Of a stretch of DNA of 64,000 bases, positions 32,121-40,449 are shown piece by piece (the first letter of the stretch is position 1; every line of letters begins with the position of its first letter). Source of the DNA: Cyanobium sp. CZS48M (GTDB taxonomy: Bacteria > Cyanobacteriota > Cyanobacteriia > PCC-6307 > Cyanobiaceae); NCBI GenBank assembly GCA_030373145.1, contig JAUCZK010000008.1, positions 27,651 to 91,650 on the forward strand, written 5' to 3'. The translations under genes were made by a program, and so were the position numbers. Below the pieces are notes generated by a model that was not told the origin of the DNA, did not search any database, and saw only the letters and a program-made list of their open reading frames with translations.

Positions 32121-33637
32121 GCCGTTTCAGCGAACTGGCGGGCCCACGCCAGGATCTCGCTCACCCGCTCCCCGCTGGGGGCCTCGCTGTAGAGGCGCAG
32201 CAGCGGTTCGGTGCCCGAGAAGCGCAGCATCAGCCAGTGGCTGTCGCCAAGGCGCAGCTTCACCCCATCGGTGCTCACCACCTCCTGCACCGTCCAGCCG
32301 GCCACGCTGGTGGGGGGCTCCTGGGCCAGCTGGCGCTCCAGCCGCTGGCGGCTGGCCATGTCCCGCAGGCGCAGGTCGAGCCGGTCGTAGGCGCTGGCCC
32401 CGCCGTGGTCGGCCTGCAGCCGGTCGAGGCGCTCGCCCAGGGGCAGGCCGCCTTCCACGAGGGCCTCCAGCACCAGCAGGGCGGCGAAGAGGGCATCCCG
32501 CTCAGGCAGGTGCAGGCCGAAGCCCACGCCGCCCGATTCCTCGCCGCCCACCAGCACCCCGCCGGCGAGCATCTCGCTGGCGATGTACTTGAAGCCCACC
32601 GGCTTCTCGATCACCGGCCGTCCGAGACCCTCCGCCACCAGTTGCATCAGGTCGGAGCCGCTCACGGTCTTGACCACGGCGCCCGGCAGGGCCCGGGCCC
32701 GGGCCAGGTGATCGATCAGCAGGGGCATCAGCAGCTGGGTGCTGCAGTAGCGGCCCCGCTCATCGATGGCGGCGATGCGGTCGCCGTCGCCATCGAAGAC
32801 GATCCCCACCGCTGGCCGGCCGGCTTCGCCGCTGACCCGCACCGCGGCGATCAGCTCCTGCAGGTAGGGCGCCAGGGGCTCGGGCGGGTGGCCGCCGAAG
32901 AGCGGATCACGCCAGGAGCGGATCTCCTCGATGCAGTCGACGCCTGAGCCGTCCGCTGCGCCACTGGCGCTGCCCTCACCGCTCTGTGATCCGGTCTGTG
33001 CTCCGGTCCCCAGCAGGGCCGGCAGCCCCCCGGCGGCCGAGCCGTGCATGGGATCGACGATCACCCGGAGGCCCATCGATTCCAGCCCCTGGCGCAGGGC
33101 GCCGGTGTCCACCAGCTGGCGCAGACCCGCCAGGTAGCCATCCCAGCCATCGAAGCGTGGCGTCTCGCCGGGGATCGGCACGCTGATGCCCCCCGCCTCC
33201 AGGCGCTTCTCCACAGCGGCGGTGAAGGCCTCCTCCACTGAGCCGCCGAAATGACCCTTGATCTTCAGACCGATCCACTCGGGCGGGTTGTGGCTGGCGG
33301 TGATCACCAGAGCCCCGAGGGCGCCCCGCTCCACCACCGCCCAGCTGCAGGCGGGGGTGGGCACGGCTGAATCCGTGAGCAGCGGCTCGAGATCGGCGCC
33401 GCGCACGGCGCTGGCGATGGCTTCGGCCAGCTCCGGTGCCAGGAAGCGGCGGTCGTAGCCGATCACCACCTCGCGGCTCATGAGTTCAGGCGGGGCGGCG
33501 CGCTCCAGTTCGCGGGCCGCGGCCGCAGCCACCACCAGCAGGCGCTCCAGGGTCACATCGACGCCGAGGATGCCGCGCCAGCCGTCGGTGCCGAAACGGA
33601 TGGGACTGGGCTCCAGGGGCAGGGGGGCAGAAGCCAT
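32117..33637 (-). CDS. Phosphoglucomutase/phosphomannomutase family protein
   Basis: 506 residues. Four mutase domains are recognisable: the N-terminal IRFGTDGWRGI, phosphoserine Ser115 in ITASHNPPEW, the Mg loop FDGDGDRIAAID, the sugar-binding GGEESGGVGF, and C-terminal RFSGTEPLLRLYSE. It interconverts hexose 1- and 6-phosphates, feeding glycogen and nucleotide-sugar synthesis. A linker between domains (TGSQSGEGSASGAADGSG) is unusually long and low in complexity. ATG 33637 is the first start with family residues after it. Confidence 0.93.
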   Translation of the reverse strand: MASAPLPLEPSPIRFGTDGWRGILGVDVTLERLLVVAAAAARELERAAPPELMSREVVIGYDRRFLAPELAEAIASAVRGADLEPLLTDSAVPTPACSWAVVERGALGALVITASHNPPEWIGLKIKGHFGGSVEEAFTAAVEKRLEAGGISVPIPGETPRFDGWDGYLAGLRQLVDTGALRQGLESMGLRVIVDPMHGSAAGGLPALLGTGAQTGSQSGEGSASGAADGSGVDCIEEIRSWRDPLFGGHPPEPLAPYLQELIAAVRVSGEAGRPAVGIVFDGDGDRIAAIDERGRYCSTQLLMPLLIDHLARARALPGAVVKTVSGSDLMQLVAEGLGRPVIEKPVGFKYIASEMLAGGVLVGGEESGGVGFGLHLPERDALFAALLVLEALVEGGLPLGERLDRLQADHGGASAYDRLDLRLRDMASRQRLERQLAQEPPTSVAGWTVQEVVSTDGVKLRLGDSHWLMLRFSGTEPLLRLYSEAPSGERVSEILAWARQFAETA

Positions 33638-33739
33638 GGGGGTAGCGGGGTTGGATAGCTCGTAGCAGCCGGGCGGCCGGGCTGGGTTCAAGCGGGTGCC
33701 GGCCTGGCGGTAGGCCACTGCCCGCCGTAGCCTGCCGCC

Positions 33740-35332
33740 ATGTCTGCTGAATCGTCCAACCGGCTGGTGAGCGACCGGTTGCTGCGCAGCTGGCTGCGCT
33801 GCCGGCGCCGGGCCTGGCTCGATCGCCACGGGGATCAGGGGCAGCGGCTGTGGAGCGCCCACCGGGCCCTTCAGCTCGACGATCAGCAACGCTGTTTTGT
33901 GAGCTTGCTGCAGCAGCAGCCCCTGGCCGGCGAAGCCGCCTGCTTGGCCGGTGCTCCCGCAGTGGTGGGCGTTCGCCTCAAGGGCCGGGGGCCCGCCGGC
34001 CTGGAGCTGGAGGCCCATCCACCGCTGTTGCAGCGCTGCAGTGGCGAGAGCCGCTGGGGGGCTTACGCCTACCAGCCGGTGATGGCCCGCCAGGGCCGAA
34101 GGCTCACCCGGGAGCACCGGTTGGTGATGGGCCTCTGGGGAACGTTGCTCTCGGGCTGGCAGCAGGGGGCGGTCAGCCATGGCCTTGTGGTGGCTAACGG
34201 CTCCGGGCGCCTGGAGCGGGAGCGGCTGGCGCTGGGGGAGGGGCTGCAGCGCCAGCTGGAGGAGGCCCTGCCCAAAGTGGCGGCAGACCTGGCGCGCGCC
34301 CAGCCGCCACCGCTGGTGAGCGACCGCAAGAAGTGCGTGCTCTGCTCCTGGCGCGGCCTCTGCGATCGCGAAGCCGCCCTGCAGGGTCACCTCAGCGAGG
34401 TGAGCGGCATCGGCGCCAAGCGGCGGGAGCTGCTGATCGAGCTGGGCCTGCCCCAGCTCAGTGCCCTGGCCGCGGCCGACCCCGAAGCCCTGGCCGATGC
34501 CCTGGAGGTGCACGGGGAGCAGCACCGCGAGGTGGCGGCGCGGCTGGTGGCCCAGGCCCGCGTGCAGCAGCGGGGGGAACCCCTGCGCCTGCCGCCGGAG
34601 CCCCACCAGCCCACCACCGCCCTGCCCGAGCTGGCCCGCGCCAGCGGTGTGCTCGTCTACGACATCGAATCCGACCCCGATGCCCGCGACGACTTCCTGC
34701 ACGGCTTCCTGCGCATCGAGCGGGGAGCCGATGGCCGCTGGCCCCAGGGGCAGGCGGCCGGCATCGGCCGCTACAGGCCGCTGCTGGCCCTGCACGAGCA
34801 CGGCGAGGCCAGGCTCTGGCAGCGTCTGCGCCGGTTGCTGGCGGCCACCCCCCCCGACTGGCCCCTGCTCCACTACGGCGAAACCGAATCGATTGCCCTG
34901 GTGCGTCTGGCCCAGCGCCAGGGGGCCAGCGAGAGGGAGCTGGCGGCTCTGCGCCAGCGCCTGGTGGACCTGCACCAGCGGCTGCGGCGCCACTGGCTGC
35001 TGCCGGTGAACAGTTATGGCCTCAAGGCGGTGGCGGGCTGGCTGGGCTTTGCCTGGAGCCAGAAGGGGGTGGATGGGGCCCGCTGCCTGCTCTGGTGGCG
35101 CCAGTGGCGGGGGGATGGCACCCCGGAGGGCCGGGGCAGTCTCCATGGCCTGCGCCGGATCTTCCGCTACAACCACGACGACGGCCTGGCCACCTGGGCG
35201 GTGGCCCACTGGCTGCTCACTCAGGACGCCGCGCCGCCAGCCCCCACCGGTGGCGCCACCACCCCCGTGGGCTCGGAGATCTCCAGGCCGATCCCCTCGC
35301 CGGCCAGCAGCAGCGGTTCCAGCAGCGCCTGA
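33740..35332 (+). CDS. TM0106-family RecB-like nuclease
   Basis: 530 residues. The N-terminal RecB/Cas4-like part has LLRSWLRCRRRAWLDRHGD and later KKCVLCSWRGLCDREA, whose cysteines with the first could bind an Fe-S cluster as in Cas4. A helix-hairpin-helix-like LSEVSGIGAKRRELLIELGL follows (~residues 222-241). The C-terminal half is RNase H-like, starting VYDIESDPDARDDF with an acidic DxE pair. This architecture suits a DNA-processing enzyme of unknown pathway. The last ~33 residues are Pro/Ser-rich and antisense to the YgfZ-like gene. Confidence 0.85.
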   Translation: MSAESSNRLVSDRLLRSWLRCRRRAWLDRHGDQGQRLWSAHRALQLDDQQRCFVSLLQQQPLAGEAACLAGAPAVVGVRLKGRGPAGLELEAHPPLLQRCSGESRWGAYAYQPVMARQGRRLTREHRLVMGLWGTLLSGWQQGAVSHGLVVANGSGRLERERLALGEGLQRQLEEALPKVAADLARAQPPPLVSDRKKCVLCSWRGLCDREAALQGHLSEVSGIGAKRRELLIELGLPQLSALAAADPEALADALEVHGEQHREVAARLVAQARVQQRGEPLRLPPEPHQPTTALPELARASGVLVYDIESDPDARDDFLHGFLRIERGADGRWPQGQAAGIGRYRPLLALHEHGEARLWQRLRRLLAATPPDWPLLHYGETESIALVRLAQRQGASERELAALRQRLVDLHQRLRRHWLLPVNSYGLKAVAGWLGFAWSQKGVDGARCLLWWRQWRGDGTPEGRGSLHGLRRIFRYNHDDGLATWAVAHWLLTQDAAPPAPTGGATTPVGSEISRPIPSPASSSGSSSA

Positions 35333-36198
35333 CGCCGCACCAGGGCCAGCCCCAGCCAGAGGCTGGTGCCATCGGGCCCGGCATTCAGCCGCAGGCTGGA
35401 GGTGATCCGTCCGGCCCGCTCACCACTGGGGGTGCGCAGCACCGCCCCCGGCAGCGGTGAAGGCCCGTCGCTGGCGCTGCCTGCGGCCGGCTCCGCCCAG
35501 CACCAGCGCCGCAGCTGTTGCTTGACGCCGTCGTAGGTGGCCAGCTTGGCCAGGGTTTCCTGGCCCACGTAGCAGCCCTTGCTCAGGCTGACCCGGTCGG
35601 CCAGACCGAGCTCGAAGGGGTTCACCTCTTCGCTGATTTCATTGGGGGCCAGCGGCCGCCCCTGGCTGAGGCGCCAGCGCTCGCTCTCGATCGGCCCCAG
35701 GGCCGGGAGGGCCTCCAGCTCAGCGGGGAGCTCGTCCCCCTCCCTGAGCACCAGTCGCTGGCCGGGCAGGGACCAGCCCGCGGCAGGAGAGGCAGGTGCG
35801 GAGGGCGCCTCCAGGGATCCAGCTGCTTCCAGGCCCTCCACACAGACCAGCGTTCCGGCCAGCAGCGGCCCCAGGGTCACCTGATCGGCGGGGAAGAGCA
35901 CCCGGTCGAGGGCCTGGTGGATGGCGATCCCGTCGCCGGCGGTGATCACCAGCCAGGCCCCACTGGAGTCCACCAGCACCTCGGCCAGGCCGCGCACCCG
36001 GCCGGTGGGGGTGAGGCAACAGGTGGCCAGGCACTGGCCGGGCTGGGCCCGCTCCAGGTCCTGGCTGCTCTGGCCATGGAGAAAGCGCAGGCTGTCGGGC
36101 CCCTCAAGGCGCACCAGGCTCACGGGCTGCTCCCAGCGGCTGGGGCTGGCGGGCCGCCAGTCCCAGGGGCCCGGGGGGGTGGAGCGGTTCAGGTCCAT
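35221..36198 (-). CDS. YgfZ/GcvT-like folate-binding protein
   Basis: 325 residues. The family signature KGCYVGQETLAKLATYDGV is present, as are VSLVRLEGPDSLRFLHGQSS near the N-terminus and VNPFELGLADRVSLS before the signature. YgfZ/IBA57-type proteins bind tetrahydrofolate and help iron-sulfur cluster maturation. The C-terminal ~37 codons overlap the 3' end of the TM0106-type nuclease gene on the other strand by 112 bases. pyrE lies just upstream on the same strand. Confidence 0.9.
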   Translation of the reverse strand: MDLNRSTPPGPWDWRPASPSRWEQPVSLVRLEGPDSLRFLHGQSSQDLERAQPGQCLATCCLTPTGRVRGLAEVLVDSSGAWLVITAGDGIAIHQALDRVLFPADQVTLGPLLAGTLVCVEGLEAAGSLEAPSAPASPAAGWSLPGQRLVLREGDELPAELEALPALGPIESERWRLSQGRPLAPNEISEEVNPFELGLADRVSLSKGCYVGQETLAKLATYDGVKQQLRRWCWAEPAAGSASDGPSPLPGAVLRTPSGERAGRITSSLRLNAGPDGTSLWLGLALVRRQALLEPLLLAGEGIGLEISEPTGVVAPPVGAGGAAS

Positions 36199-36217
36199 GG
36201 CGGGCTCAGCGATGGAC

Positions 36218-36817
36218 TCACCCTTGCAAAGTCTGAGCCGCGGCGGCGATCTCCTCCAGCAGGAAGAGGCTGCGCAGCTCCAGGCCCGCCGCCGTCATGG
36301 CCTCCAGGCCGCCCTCCTGGCGATCAACGATCGTCACCACCCGCTCCACGATGTAGCCGGCTTCCCGCAGCTGCTCCACGGCCTTGAGTGAGGAGCCGCC
36401 CGTGGTCACCACGTCTTCGAGCACGGTGATGCGGCCTCCTGCGGCGGGCAGGGGGCCCTCCAGCCAGGCGCCGGTGCCGTGCCCCTTGGCCTGCTTGCGC
36501 ACGATCAGAGCGTCGAGGGGCAGCCCCGCCTGGGCAGCCGCCATCGCCACGCCACTCACCAGGGGATCAGCTCCGAGGGTGAGGCCGGCCACGGCCGCGG
36601 CACCCTCCTCCACCTGCTCCAGCAGGGCCATGGCCAGCAGGGCCAGCCCGTAGCCGCTGAGGCTCACCGGCTTGCAGTTCACGTAGTGGTCGCTGCTGCG
36701 ACCCGACGCTAGGGTGAACTGGCCGTGGCGGTAGGCCCTGGTGGCCAGCAGCTCCAGCAGCAGCTGGCGGCGCTCAGTGACGGTGGTGGGGATGGGTGGC
36801 AGGGTCGGCAGGGTCAT
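36218..36817 (-). CDS. pyrE: Orotate phosphoribosyltransferase
   Basis: 199 residues. It joins orotate to PRPP to give OMP in pyrimidine synthesis. The PRPP motif [20 protein letters not shown] is intact, together with [20 protein letters not shown] near the N-terminus and the flexible loop [16 protein letters not shown] carrying the catalytic Lys. It lies 19 bases upstream of the YgfZ-like gene and is probably cotranscribed with it. Confidence 0.95.
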   Translation of the reverse strand: MTLPTLPPIPTTVTERRQLLLELLATRAYRHGQFTLASGRSSDHYVNCKPVSLSGYGLALLAMALLEQVEEGAAAVAGLTLGADPLVSGVAMAAAQAGLPLDALIVRKQAKGHGTGAWLEGPLPAAGGRITVLEDVVTTGGSSLKAVEQLREAGYIVERVVTIVDRQEGGLEAMTAAGLELRSLFLLEEIAAAAQTLQG

Positions 36818-36974
36818 CGGGGGGGCAGTGTCATCGGAGCTGAGGGCTGGCGAGGGAGTGGGGCTGGCGGCAGCTCTCCGGCCAGGGCCCCTGGCAGAAG
36901 ACGGCCCGGCGGCCTAGTTTGCGCGATGATCAGTCTGCTTGGCTCCACCTATCGCTCAGTCGGTCTCCTGTGCC

Positions 36975-37607
36975 ATGACCAGTCACCACGTCACCACCGC
37001 TGGCGTCGCACCTGTCGCCACCAGGCCTGAGGCTGCCGCATCAGTCGGCGTCATGGTTGCTCTGGCCTCTGGGGTCCTGGCAGCGGGAGTGCTGGCCGTG
37101 CTTCCCGCAGTCCCGGCACTGGCGGGTCCGGTGGTCTGCACCACCACCCTCGAGGCTCCCCTGGCCGGCACCGGCAACAGCACCCAGCCGCTCAGTGCCC
37201 CGGTGGAGGTCACCCGCTGCGGTGAGGTTCAGACCACGGCCGAACTCTTCCAGGAGCGCGCCTACACCTGGCGCTCCACCTTCGCCCGTGGGGTCAGCCT
37301 CACCAACCAGATCACCGACATCCTCGGCATTGCCATGGGCGGTCCCCAGGGCAACCGTGTGATGGGACTGGGCTTCCCCGAGCAGGCCATCGTCTGGGAT
37401 TCCTCCGCCATCAGTAACACCACGGCAGCCCTTCTGGAGGAGCAGAGCGCACCGATGCCCTGGCGCAATGCCGACCTTCCCTCAATCTTTTCCGCCAGTC
37501 TTCAGGTGGCCCCCATCTCGGTGCCTGTGGAAGCGGCGCAGCCGGGGGCCAATGATTTCCCTGTGGCATTGCCCGTTGAGAGTGCTCCAGTGCGCGGCCT
37601 CTGGTAA
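36975..37607 (+). CDS. Exported protein of unknown function
   Basis: About 210 residues from ATG 36975. A hydrophobic signal segment (VALASGVLAAGVLAVLPAVP) is followed by ALAGPVVC, suggesting cleavage after ALA. The mature protein has two cysteines close to its N-terminus, ERAYTWRSTFARGVSLTNQI and ITDILGIAMGGPQGNRVMGL in the middle and a Pro-rich C-terminus. The repeated TT/ST and the regular layout suggest a real coding gene, but no family is recognised. A tRNA gene follows 15 bases downstream. Confidence 0.65.
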   Translation: MTSHHVTTAGVAPVATRPEAAASVGVMVALASGVLAAGVLAVLPAVPALAGPVVCTTTLEAPLAGTGNSTQPLSAPVEVTRCGEVQTTAELFQERAYTWRSTFARGVSLTNQITDILGIAMGGPQGNRVMGLGFPEQAIVWDSSAISNTTAALLEEQSAPMPWRNADLPSIFSASLQVAPISVPVEAAQPGANDFPVALPVESAPVRGLW

Positions 37608-37622
37608 GTCCCGTGGCCTTCC

Positions 37623-37695
37623 GGGGGTCTAGCAATCTGGTGAATGCAGCGGGCTCATAATCCGCCGGAGGCGAGTTCGATCCTCGCGACCCCCA
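37623..37695 (+). tRNA. tRNA-Met (CAU anticodon)
   Basis: A full cloverleaf of 73 nt: acceptor GGGGGTC (37623-37629) pairs with GACCCCC (37688-37694), discriminator A 37695; D-stem GCA/TGC with GG in the loop; anticodon stem 37649-37653/37661-37665 around loop CTCATAA with CAU at 37656-37658; T-stem GCGAG/CTCGC with loop TTCGATC. The first base pair is G-C, so it is elongator rather than initiator type. CCA is not encoded. tRNA-Ile2 with a modified CAU cannot be excluded. Confidence 0.93.
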
Positions 37696-37707
37696 TGGCT
37701 CAGTCGA

Positions 37708-38184
37708 TCACCAGCTCACCCCATGAAGCTTCGGCAGCGGTGCCGTCTGGCTGGTGACAGCGAACAGCCGGGGAATGCGATGGCTGTTGTAGACGTGAAA
37801 CTCACGCACCAGTGAGACACCCTCCTCGCGGACGGCCTGGTTGAGCACCAGCGAGCCGTCAGGATCCGAAACCGAGCGGTGGAAGGTGCCGGGGGGGATG
37901 CGCAGGATGTCGCCGCCGGTGTCGAGGCGCACGATGTGGAAGGGGTAGTTCCAGCCCAGATTCACCAGGAAGAAGGTGCGGCCGCCATGCATGGCCAGCA
38001 GGTTGTCCTCCTGGTGGGGATGGAGATAGAACTGCCAGGCGCCGGTTTCGGGGTCGTCGGGAGGGCTCACGGCTGGGCCGCTGTGCACCACCAGGTCGCG
38101 GGCGTTGGAGGTGGGCACCGTGATGTCGAAGAAGCGCACCGCCGGCGTGTCCCGGAACTTCTCATAGGGAATCAGTTCGAACAT
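37708..38184 (-). CDS. Cupin-like conserved protein
   Basis: 158 residues from ATG 38184, starting MFELIPYEKFRDTPAVRFFD. The middle has beta-barrel character with WQFYLHPHQEDNLLAMHGGR, then FFLVNLGWNYPFHIVRLD and a second cupin-like stretch ILRIPPGTFHRSVSDPDGS. His-x-His and Glu residues of the first motif and the later His would suit a metal site. The function is unknown. Longer in-frame starts upstream (to 38286) add residues without family character. Confidence 0.7.
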   Translation of the reverse strand: MFELIPYEKFRDTPAVRFFDITVPTSNARDLVVHSGPAVSPPDDPETGAWQFYLHPHQEDNLLAMHGGRTFFLVNLGWNYPFHIVRLDTGGDILRIPPGTFHRSVSDPDGSLVLNQAVREEGVSLVREFHVYNSHRIPRLFAVTSQTAPLPKLHGVSW

Positions 38185-38456
38185 CGGGGCCGGCCTGGGC
38201 CCTTTCTGTTCACTGTTACGGAGCAAGGAAGCGGCCATGGCGGCAACCGCCGGCACTGACGGCCTGGCGGTGTGAAGTCTCTCCATTGAACAGAACCGCG
38301 GTCCCCATCAACGTGCAGGACGCTACGGAACAAAGCCTGGCGGACAGAAGCTCATCCGGTCATGGATGGTCTCAACCCTTAGGTCCGCCGTTCCGGCGGA
38401 CCCCTGGAAAGCCTGGCCGGCGTTGCTTTAATGGGGTCTCGACCGGAACCATCGCC
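38185..38456. other. Divergent intergenic region with hairpin
   Basis: 272 bases between the cupin-like gene and the CsgG-like gene. For the cupin-like gene a TAACAG -10-like box on the minus strand lies at 38213-38218, 29 bases before its ATG. The CsgG-like side contains the strong hairpin at 38382-38402. No further gene was found. Confidence 0.45.
38382..38402 (+). promoter_or_regulatory. Strong hairpin in leader of CsgG-like gene
   Basis: GGTCCGCC (38382-38389) and GGCGGACC (38395-38402) form a perfect 8-bp GC-rich stem with a GTTCC loop, about 55 bases upstream of the coding region. It has no T-run, so it may be an operator, a leader-RNA structure or a weak terminator. Confidence 0.5.
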
Positions 38457-39341
38457 TTGTCAATTCGCCCGATCTCCCGGCCTGCCGCGTCCCTGGCCTG
38501 GCTGTCGGTCCGCTCCATGCCCCTGCTGCTGGCCGCTGGACTCGGCCTGGTCGCGGCGGCGGCACCGGCCCTGGCACAGTCCCGGCTCGCCGGCCGTCCC
38601 ACGGTCTCGGTGCCTGATTTCAAGAACACCGTCACCCAGCAGACCTGGTGGTGGCAGGGACCTGTGGCCACGGATCTGGCGGCCATGCTCTCCAATGAAC
38701 TCCAGGCCACCGGTGACATCCAGGTTGTGGAGCGCAACAACCTCAAGGCGGTGCTCTCAGAGCAGGAACTCGCGGAGCTGGGCATCGTTCGCAAGAACGC
38801 CAATGCCGCCCAGCGGGGCCAGATGACCGGGGCCCGCTACATCGTGCTCGGCACGGTCAGTTCCTACGAGTCCAACGTCGAGAGCAAGACCTCCGGCAGT
38901 AATTTCGGCCTGCTGGGCTTCGGCACCAACAAGCAGCAGGCGGAAACCAAGGACTACGTGGCGATCGACGTGCGGGTGGTGGACAGCACCACCGGTGAAG
39001 TGGTGGGTCAGCGCACCGTCGAAGGGCGGGCCAGCAACACCGCCGCCGCCCGCGAAGACGGAGTGAATCTGCTGCCGGCCGCCGGTCTGGCGCTCTTCCT
39101 GGCCCCCAACATGGGCCGCACCGGCCAGGGGCTCACCGGAGCCGCCGGCACCCTGCGCTTCGGCTCCAACAGCTCCGAGGCCCAGCGCACTCCGGCCGCC
39201 AAGGCAATCCGCGCCGCACTGATTGATGCCTCCAGCTACGTGAGCTGCCTGCTGGTGCCCAAGGGCAACTGCATGGCCGACTTCAACGCCCAGGAGCAGC
39301 AGCGGCGGCAGCGCACCCGAGGGGTGTTGCAGCTGGAGTGA
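38457..39341 (+). CDS. CsgG/HfaB-like exported protein
   Basis: About 294 residues. TTG 38457 gives a basic n-region before the hydrophobic MPLLLAAGLGLVAAAAPALA and an AQS cleavage site; ATG 38517 would leave no positive charge. The mature part follows the CsgG pattern: VSVPDFKNT, a VATDLAAMLSNELQATG helix, IQVVERNNLKAVLSEQELAE, and the GARYIVLGTVSSYE block, then VAIDVRVVDSTTGEVVGQRT. CsgG-type proteins form outer-membrane secretion pores or lipoprotein relatives. No curli-like genes are adjacent, so its role is open. Confidence 0.8.
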   Translation: MSIRPISRPAASLAWLSVRSMPLLLAAGLGLVAAAAPALAQSRLAGRPTVSVPDFKNTVTQQTWWWQGPVATDLAAMLSNELQATGDIQVVERNNLKAVLSEQELAELGIVRKNANAAQRGQMTGARYIVLGTVSSYESNVESKTSGSNFGLLGFGTNKQQAETKDYVAIDVRVVDSTTGEVVGQRTVEGRASNTAAAREDGVNLLPAAGLALFLAPNMGRTGQGLTGAAGTLRFGSNSSEAQRTPAAKAIRAALIDASSYVSCLLVPKGNCMADFNAQEQQRRQRTRGVLQLE

Positions 39342-39369
39342 CCCTGGGCCCTGGATTGGTGCGGGCTGT

Positions 39370-39552
39370 TCAGCGGGGCTTGATGTTGAGCAGCTTGGCG
39401 CCGTAATCGGCCGTGAAGGCGGCCTGCATCTGCCAGGCCCGCAGCAGGGTCTGGGCCACCTGGCGCAGCTCTTCGATGTCGTTGCAGTTGTCGATCGCCC
39501 GGGAGTGGACAGCCGTGGAAAACTCGCGGGAGAGGGAAAGGGGGTCGTTCAT
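39370..39552 (-). CDS. Small hypothetical protein (60 aa)
   Basis: 60 residues: MNDPLSLSREFSTAVHSRAI, then a helical DIEELRQVAQTLLRAWQMQ and a short tail AAFTADYGAKLLNIKPR. It is acidic/helical and looks like a conserved small soluble cyanobacterial protein. An AGG lies 4-6 bases before the ATG, preceded by an AT-rich stretch (39560-39580) suitable for a promoter. No function can be assigned. Confidence 0.65.
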   Translation of the reverse strand: MNDPLSLSREFSTAVHSRAIDNCNDIEELRQVAQTLLRAWQMQAAFTADYGAKLLNIKPR

Positions 39553-39633
39553 GGCCTGTTTTTTACATTACGTTACAAATAGGGGTTGGTGTCCCGTGGG
39601 GCGGCTTGCCGTACCACCCCTCCCCAGGCCCGT

Positions 39634-40449
39634 TCAGAACGGGATCGGCATCTCCACATCCGCTGGTGGGGGCGCGCAGCTCTCCACCCGCTCCAGTACC
39701 ACCTGGCCGATCACCACGATCGAGGGGGAGCCGTAGCCCTCGGCTTCGGCCGCATCGGCCAGCTCCCCCAGGCGGCTCACCAGCAGCCGCTGGCCGCTGA
39801 CCGTCCCCTGCTGGATCACCGCCGCCGGCGTCTCTGGCGCCAGCGCACCGGCGATCAGCTCATCGCAGATGCGGCGGAGGTTGTGCAGCCCCATGTAGAT
39901 CACCAGCCCATCGCTGCTGCGCGCCAGGCCCTGCCAGTCGACCCCGGGGCGACCCTTGTCGATCTCCTCGTGGCCGGTCACGAAGGTGACGCTGGAGCCC
40001 GCCTTCCTGTGGGTGATGGGGATGCCGGCGTAGGCCGGCGCGGCGATGCCGGCGGTGACGCCCGGCACCACCTGCACCGGCACCCCATGGCTGGCCAGGT
40101 GGGCCGCTTCCTCTCCGCCTCGGCCGAAGAGGAAGGGATCGCCGCCCTTCAGGCGCACGATCGTGCGGTGGCGTCGGGCCAGGTCCACCAGCACGGCATT
40201 GGTACTCGGCTGGGGCACGGAATGGTGTCCCCGGCGCTTGCCCACGAAATGGCGCTCGCAGCCCGCCTTGGTCAGCTCCAGCAGGGCCGTGGGTACGAGT
40301 GAGTCGTAGACGAGGGCATCGCAGCACTGCAGCAGCCGCTGGGCCTTGAGGGTGATCAGTTCCGGATCACCCGGGCCGGCGCCCACCAGATAGACCGTGC
40401 CCAGCAGATCAGCCGCTGGCTGAGCGGGATCCTTACTGCCGGCGCTCAT
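39634..40449 (-). CDS. cobA: Uroporphyrinogen-III C-methyltransferase
   Basis: 271 residues. It methylates uroporphyrinogen III at C2 and C7 to precorrin-2, the first step to siroheme and cobalamin. Diagnostic blocks are VYLVGAGPGDPELITLKAQR, DALVYDSLVP, VRLKGGDPFLFGRGGEEAAH, VVPGVTAGIAAPAYAGIPIT and LVIYMGLHNL. It overlaps the CbiX/SirB-like gene by 4 bases and both precede nirA, whose product needs siroheme, so siroheme supply is the likely role. Confidence 0.95.
   Translation of the reverse strand: MSAGSKDPAQPAADLLGTVYLVGAGPGDPELITLKAQRLLQCCDALVYDSLVPTALLELTKAGCERHFVGKRRGHHSVPQPSTNAVLVDLARRHRTIVRLKGGDPFLFGRGGEEAAHLASHGVPVQVVPGVTAGIAAPAYAGIPITHRKAGSSVTFVTGHEEIDKGRPGVDWQGLARSSDGLVIYMGLHNLRRICDELIAGALAPETPAAVIQQGTVSGQRLLVSRLGELADAAEAEGYGSPSIVVIGQVVLERVESCAPPPADVEMPIPF

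Noticed and set aside
33640..35209. Very long minus-strand frame (over 1000 codons) continuing upstream of the phosphohexomutase
   Set aside because: The part above 33637 is antisense to the TM0106-type nuclease and is Gln/His/Pro-rich without domains; the mutase start at ATG 33637 fits the family.
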